From Lycorma delicatula (taxonomy: Eukaryota > Arthropoda > Insecta > Hemiptera > Fulgoridae): 64,000 nt of DNA. The stretch spans positions 13,851,730 to 13,915,729 of the forward strand of contig NC_134456.1 of NCBI RefSeq assembly GCF_047948215.1, given 5' to 3'. The notes under the pieces were generated by a model that saw nothing but the letters and a program-made list of their open reading frames with translations, was not told where the DNA came from and did no database searches. Shown here one piece after another: positions 60,640 to 64,000 of the stretch (position 1 is its first letter; every line of letters starts with the position of its first letter). The translations under genes were made by a program, and so were the position numbers.

Positions 60640-62860
60640 CGTTTAGCCGTAGAAATCCCTCCTGTCAGTAACCAAGTAGAATTCAATAGGTTTTCTTACA
60701 TTTTCTATCCTTTCACCGTGTACAATATTAATCAACAGTTTATCTATTTTCTTTTCAGATTCCACTTTCGTTTCACACAGTTTTCTAACGTTATCCATTC
60801 CGTAGTCTTTTAACCATAGGGACTGTACACACCCAGTGTATTTCTTGAATATCATACCCGGCTTAAAATAGAATTTCAAATTCCTGTAGTGAAAAATGTA
60901 TTTGGTCCTTTTCTCTAGAACAAGAGAGAAGTATTTCAGTTTCATAATGCTTTTGATCTTTAAAAAAGTAAAACCATACCACTATTGACTGTTTATTTTC
61001 CGGAGCCAGTGGAAAATCGCTATGGAAATCATGTAATTCTTTCAGATATTCCAGATCTACTCAAATATGTAAGCGATAGTATCATCGTCTCGTATCAGCT
61101 CCTCCATTTTATTGGTTCATAAATACCACGCAAGAAAGACTTTGCTCATCCACTGGAAATTGCTCATGGGTAGCGGTTCTGTCATGCATTTTCCATAAAG
61201 GCTTTTCACATTATAATACCTAATGAGTTGTACTGATTTTTTTCGGGTCATAATTGCTAATCATAGGATCATTGGCTATCGTGTATCGGTTGGGAATCAT
61301 TGAGACACCTCCGCGTATTCCTTTTTCGATAAATAGATGCATAGCCGGATCAGTTAACTGCTCTATCTCGATCCAGTTGTTCAGAGCAGCGCACTATGAG
61401 AAGTGAAGTATTGAAAGAAAACGAAATGTGTCTATACCGGTCAAATGATCAGATTATCAAAATAATAATGAAATGTCCTAGTATATACTCAAGTCCTAGT
61501 ATCGGAAATTGAGCTTGAAACAGTACGTCCTGTCTCAGGTAGAAATCTTGATAGTTACCGTTAGTATTTATGCATGCTCGTAATCAGAATCGGTAATCTT
61601 GTATTCAAATCATCATAAGATGCATCTTTAGGCGGGAGTTTTGTCTCGTTGAAAACTGATACCTACTTTATGTTTATGGCGTTCACACATACGGATAAAC
61701 GCTTTTTCTTAATAACAGTAACAACATTATCGGGGACTTCGTCTTTATAGTATCAAAACAGTTTAAAGATTATTCTCGGTTGTTGATTGTACCTTTATAA
61801 ACCTTGTCGATTCCATCTTTTAACAATTCCTTTAAATCGCTATTCTGTAAATCACCGGACCAGTTTATCGACGCATTTCTGGAAAAAGTGAAGCGAGTCG
61901 ATGAATTTACGTGAAACCAATCCTTATAGCTTGTTTTCCTTCTTGTTGCTCGATCTCTCCTTCAACGTAATCGATACGTTTTTTTCACTTTTTTTGACAA
62001 TAAGTCTACATCAATCTTATCCTTCAACGCATGCAAAGCCTGCATTATAAGGCGGGAGTTATAATCCCGCAAATTGTGGAATTCTACTGATATATGAGTA
62101 ACGCGCTTACAGTTCAGACTGCAGCCGTTTTGCGCGAGAACTATAAATTTACAATCGGTATATGAATGGTGACGCTCAGGCTTATGGTTTAAGTATCGCT
62201 GACAGATGACACATGTTCTCTCGTCTATAAACCTTCTCTCATCTTTCTCACTCGTTTTCAGGGATCTTTCTGTCAATAAAATATCTTCCAATTTCTTTTT
62301 CACTTCCCATAAACGAAGAAGGAATTTTTCAACTACGTAATCTTCATCGTCCTGCGCTCTGTATACTTCATCAATTTTTTCCCCTTCAGTAGCGGTTAGG
62401 AAACAGTAACCGGATGATTTGTGCAGGTCATCTAGGGTATGTAACTAGTTCGAGCGTTGGTTCAGAGATATGATTAGGTTTCACAAAGTACTCGAAATCG
62501 GCATATATGACAAACGGTACCCTGCAGCGTGTACGTGTAATTGGTAAATTTCAATACGTTACCACGCACCCATCTATCTTTTACTTTTACAATCTCTTTC
62601 CGCATCTATATCCGTTGAGGCTTCCCGGTTTTACAGTGTTTGATATGTTTAGCAAGATTGGTTTTCGCCATATTGTTATTAATTTTGGATACAAATCGGT
62701 GATGGCAGAACGGACAGTATCCACAGGCGTTATTATGTTTAGTCAATCTGAACAGCAGTCGAGACAGTCCGTTACAGCCGTTTTTCTTATTGATGTAATT
62801 AGAGCAGGCTCTATCCAAATCAGTGGCAATATATTTTCGCTCGCGATAATCAGTTAGACG
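60640..62860 (-). pseudogene. Maverick/Polinton DNA polymerase B, zinc finger to palm
   Basis: Minus-strand frames, 5' to 3'. From 62818: a zinc finger (CPFCHHRFVSK, HIKHC). Then Exo I at 62491-62505 (YADFE, both acids intact), a Cys/His insertion, and Exo II near 62058-62080 (FHNLRDYNS; family YD, Asp now Asn). A piece near 61600-61660 (FNETKLPPKDASYDDL) follows, then YQDFYLRQDVLF, and a palm region near 61080-61360 (IRGGVSMIPNRYTI; YYNVKSLYG where motif A Asp is now Asn at 61210-61212). From 60945 an open frame covers HYRNLKFYFKPGM to ERIENVRKPIEFYLVTD (motif B area). Motif C and the thumb are missing. At least six frameshifts or stops. No N-terminal region precedes it. Confidence 0.82.
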
Positions 62861-62971
62861 ATTTATGTAAATATCTTACTTTAAATCATTCGTTCTCAAA
62901 GTTGGCGATAACACCCTCTTGTGGACGTTGGAGGCCTTCAGGGGGGGCGGCAGAAGGACCACAGAAAATTG

Positions 62972-63012
62972 GGGGGCGTTCAGGCGATCTAGGAAGACGT
63001 CTGAACGCCCCC
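62972..63012. repeat. GC-rich hairpin at the right edge of the Maverick-like block
   Basis: Perfect 12-bp arms GGGGGCGTTCAG (62972-62983) and CTGAACGCCCCC (63001-63012) around 17 bases, extendable by three more pairs, one of them G.T. It stands out in AT-rich DNA and is preceded by a second G-run at 62941-62947. Confidence 0.7.
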
Positions 63013-64000
63013 TTATAAAAACAATGCTTAAAAAAGATAATGTTTTTTATTTTTATTAAAGCATTAATCAATGCTTTAAATAATCATCTGTAATATCATA
63101 GCAGTGGTACAATACACCAATATCCAGATTTATTTTTTAAACCAATCAATATTTTTATTTCCAACGTGTATTCAATACCTTCCATTTTTGGATAATGTTC
63201 CTTATTCTTATGTCAACCGACGTTTGAAATATTCGAATAATTTGTTATTTTTTGTTAATAACCGAAATGCAGTTTTAGAAAAATAATTAATTATTCAAAC
63301 GTACTTTGTGTTTATTTTACCTTCTCTTTTTATCTTAGCTTAAAGATTTAACGAAACAGTTGATTTATATCCATCATCTTTCTTTCTATCCCACTCGGAT
63401 CGATCAATTACAGTTTTATCGGGTAGATTCTGAATTGAAAACTATAGTCTAGTTACATTAACCTTTGAATAATCGTAAAAAATTTAATTAAGTATATTAA
63501 TCTAAACGGAAAAGAATTTTTTACTAAAAATTTATAACATCATTTACGACGTGAAGTGTGTTTCAGTGTTCCGAGTCTTTCCATGTTTATGTATTGACAG
63601 ATCCATTACGTATGTCACTAACTGGTAAACCTGATTCCGATTGAATTTATATTTTCGAGGTTAAGCAATTCCACACTTAGGAAAATAGTAGAATGGATGG
63701 ATAATCAAAATAAATTTTTAAAAATCAGTCTTGACAATGCTGTAATTATTTACTCTATATCTATTTTAAATTCACGATTTTGGTTGATTTTATGGTTTGT
63801 AGATGGAAAGCCAAATTGTAGATCGATATTATGTTTAATTTATAATTGTTTTACTGTGAGTGTTAAATATAAAATAATTGTAATTATATTTATTCACTTG
63901 ATAGCACCATCTCACTAACGCTCAAGTTTTCTCCTGCTACTGGTCCCTAGCTGAAATGCGTTATTTAATCCAGTTTGTAAAAAAAATATTATATGTATAT
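63013..64000. other. AT-rich DNA to the window end, nothing recognised
   Basis: Short open frames on the plus strand (63104-63286, 63697-63918) are hydrophobic AT-driven translations without family resemblance. Confidence 0.5.

Noticed and set aside
62507..62857. 116-codon plus-strand open frame
   Set aside because: It is antisense to the polymerase zinc-finger and Exo I region and shows no motif of its own.
1..64000. CRISPR array or bacterial operon
   Set aside because: No regularly spaced repeats, no Shine-Dalgarno-linked genes; spliced exons and insect-type transposons show eukaryotic DNA.

Overview
This 64 kb window is AT-rich insect nuclear DNA. It has one recognisable host gene with long introns and GT/AG splice sites, set among fossil transposable elements typical of insect genomes. 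A hemipteran is my weak guess; the sequence does not settle the order.

Host gene (about 1.4-38 kb, + strand): eight exons encode most of a bestrophin, a calcium-gated chloride channel. The window starts inside the gene, so the exon or exons for roughly the first 60 residues lie upstream. Exons 1-5 and the start of exon 6 carry the conserved channel body (pore neck, calcium clasp). Exons 6-8 carry a long, probably disordered Ser/Pro-rich tail ending in a TGA at 37988-37990. All reading phases agree across the seven introns.

Introns: these hold degraded LINE pieces (3.1-4.6, 6.9-8.8, 27.1-29.0 and 30.7-31.0 kb), at least four mariner-like transposase fossils (19.5-20.7, 23.8-24.1, 27.5-28.1, 36.3-36.7 kb on + and 32.4-33.0 kb on -), tRNA-derived SINE-like repeats, a 308-bp foldback MITE-like element, and microsatellites including a 56-bp purine-pyrimidine alternating palindrome.

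3' flank (38-57 kb): mostly AT-rich DNA without genes. It holds a mariner fragment at 39.6 kb, a very young internally deleted Ty3/gypsy-type LTR element (42.73-45.74 kb, - strand, 587-bp LTRs that look identical), more SINEs, and the 3' end of a LINE with an RNase H domain (55.4-56.5 kb, - strand).

Right end (57.2-63 kb): less AT-rich and holding minus-strand remains of a Maverick/Polinton-type element (integrating DNA-virus-like transposon): a protein-primed B-family DNA polymerase, a retroviral-type integrase and a small intact ORF of unknown role. The polymerase is in two parts whose order is permuted: its N-terminal part lies downstream of its middle and palm part on the same strand. Several catalytic residues are lost, so the element is dead.

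No prokaryotic features, CRISPR arrays, rRNA genes or convincing functional tRNA genes were seen.
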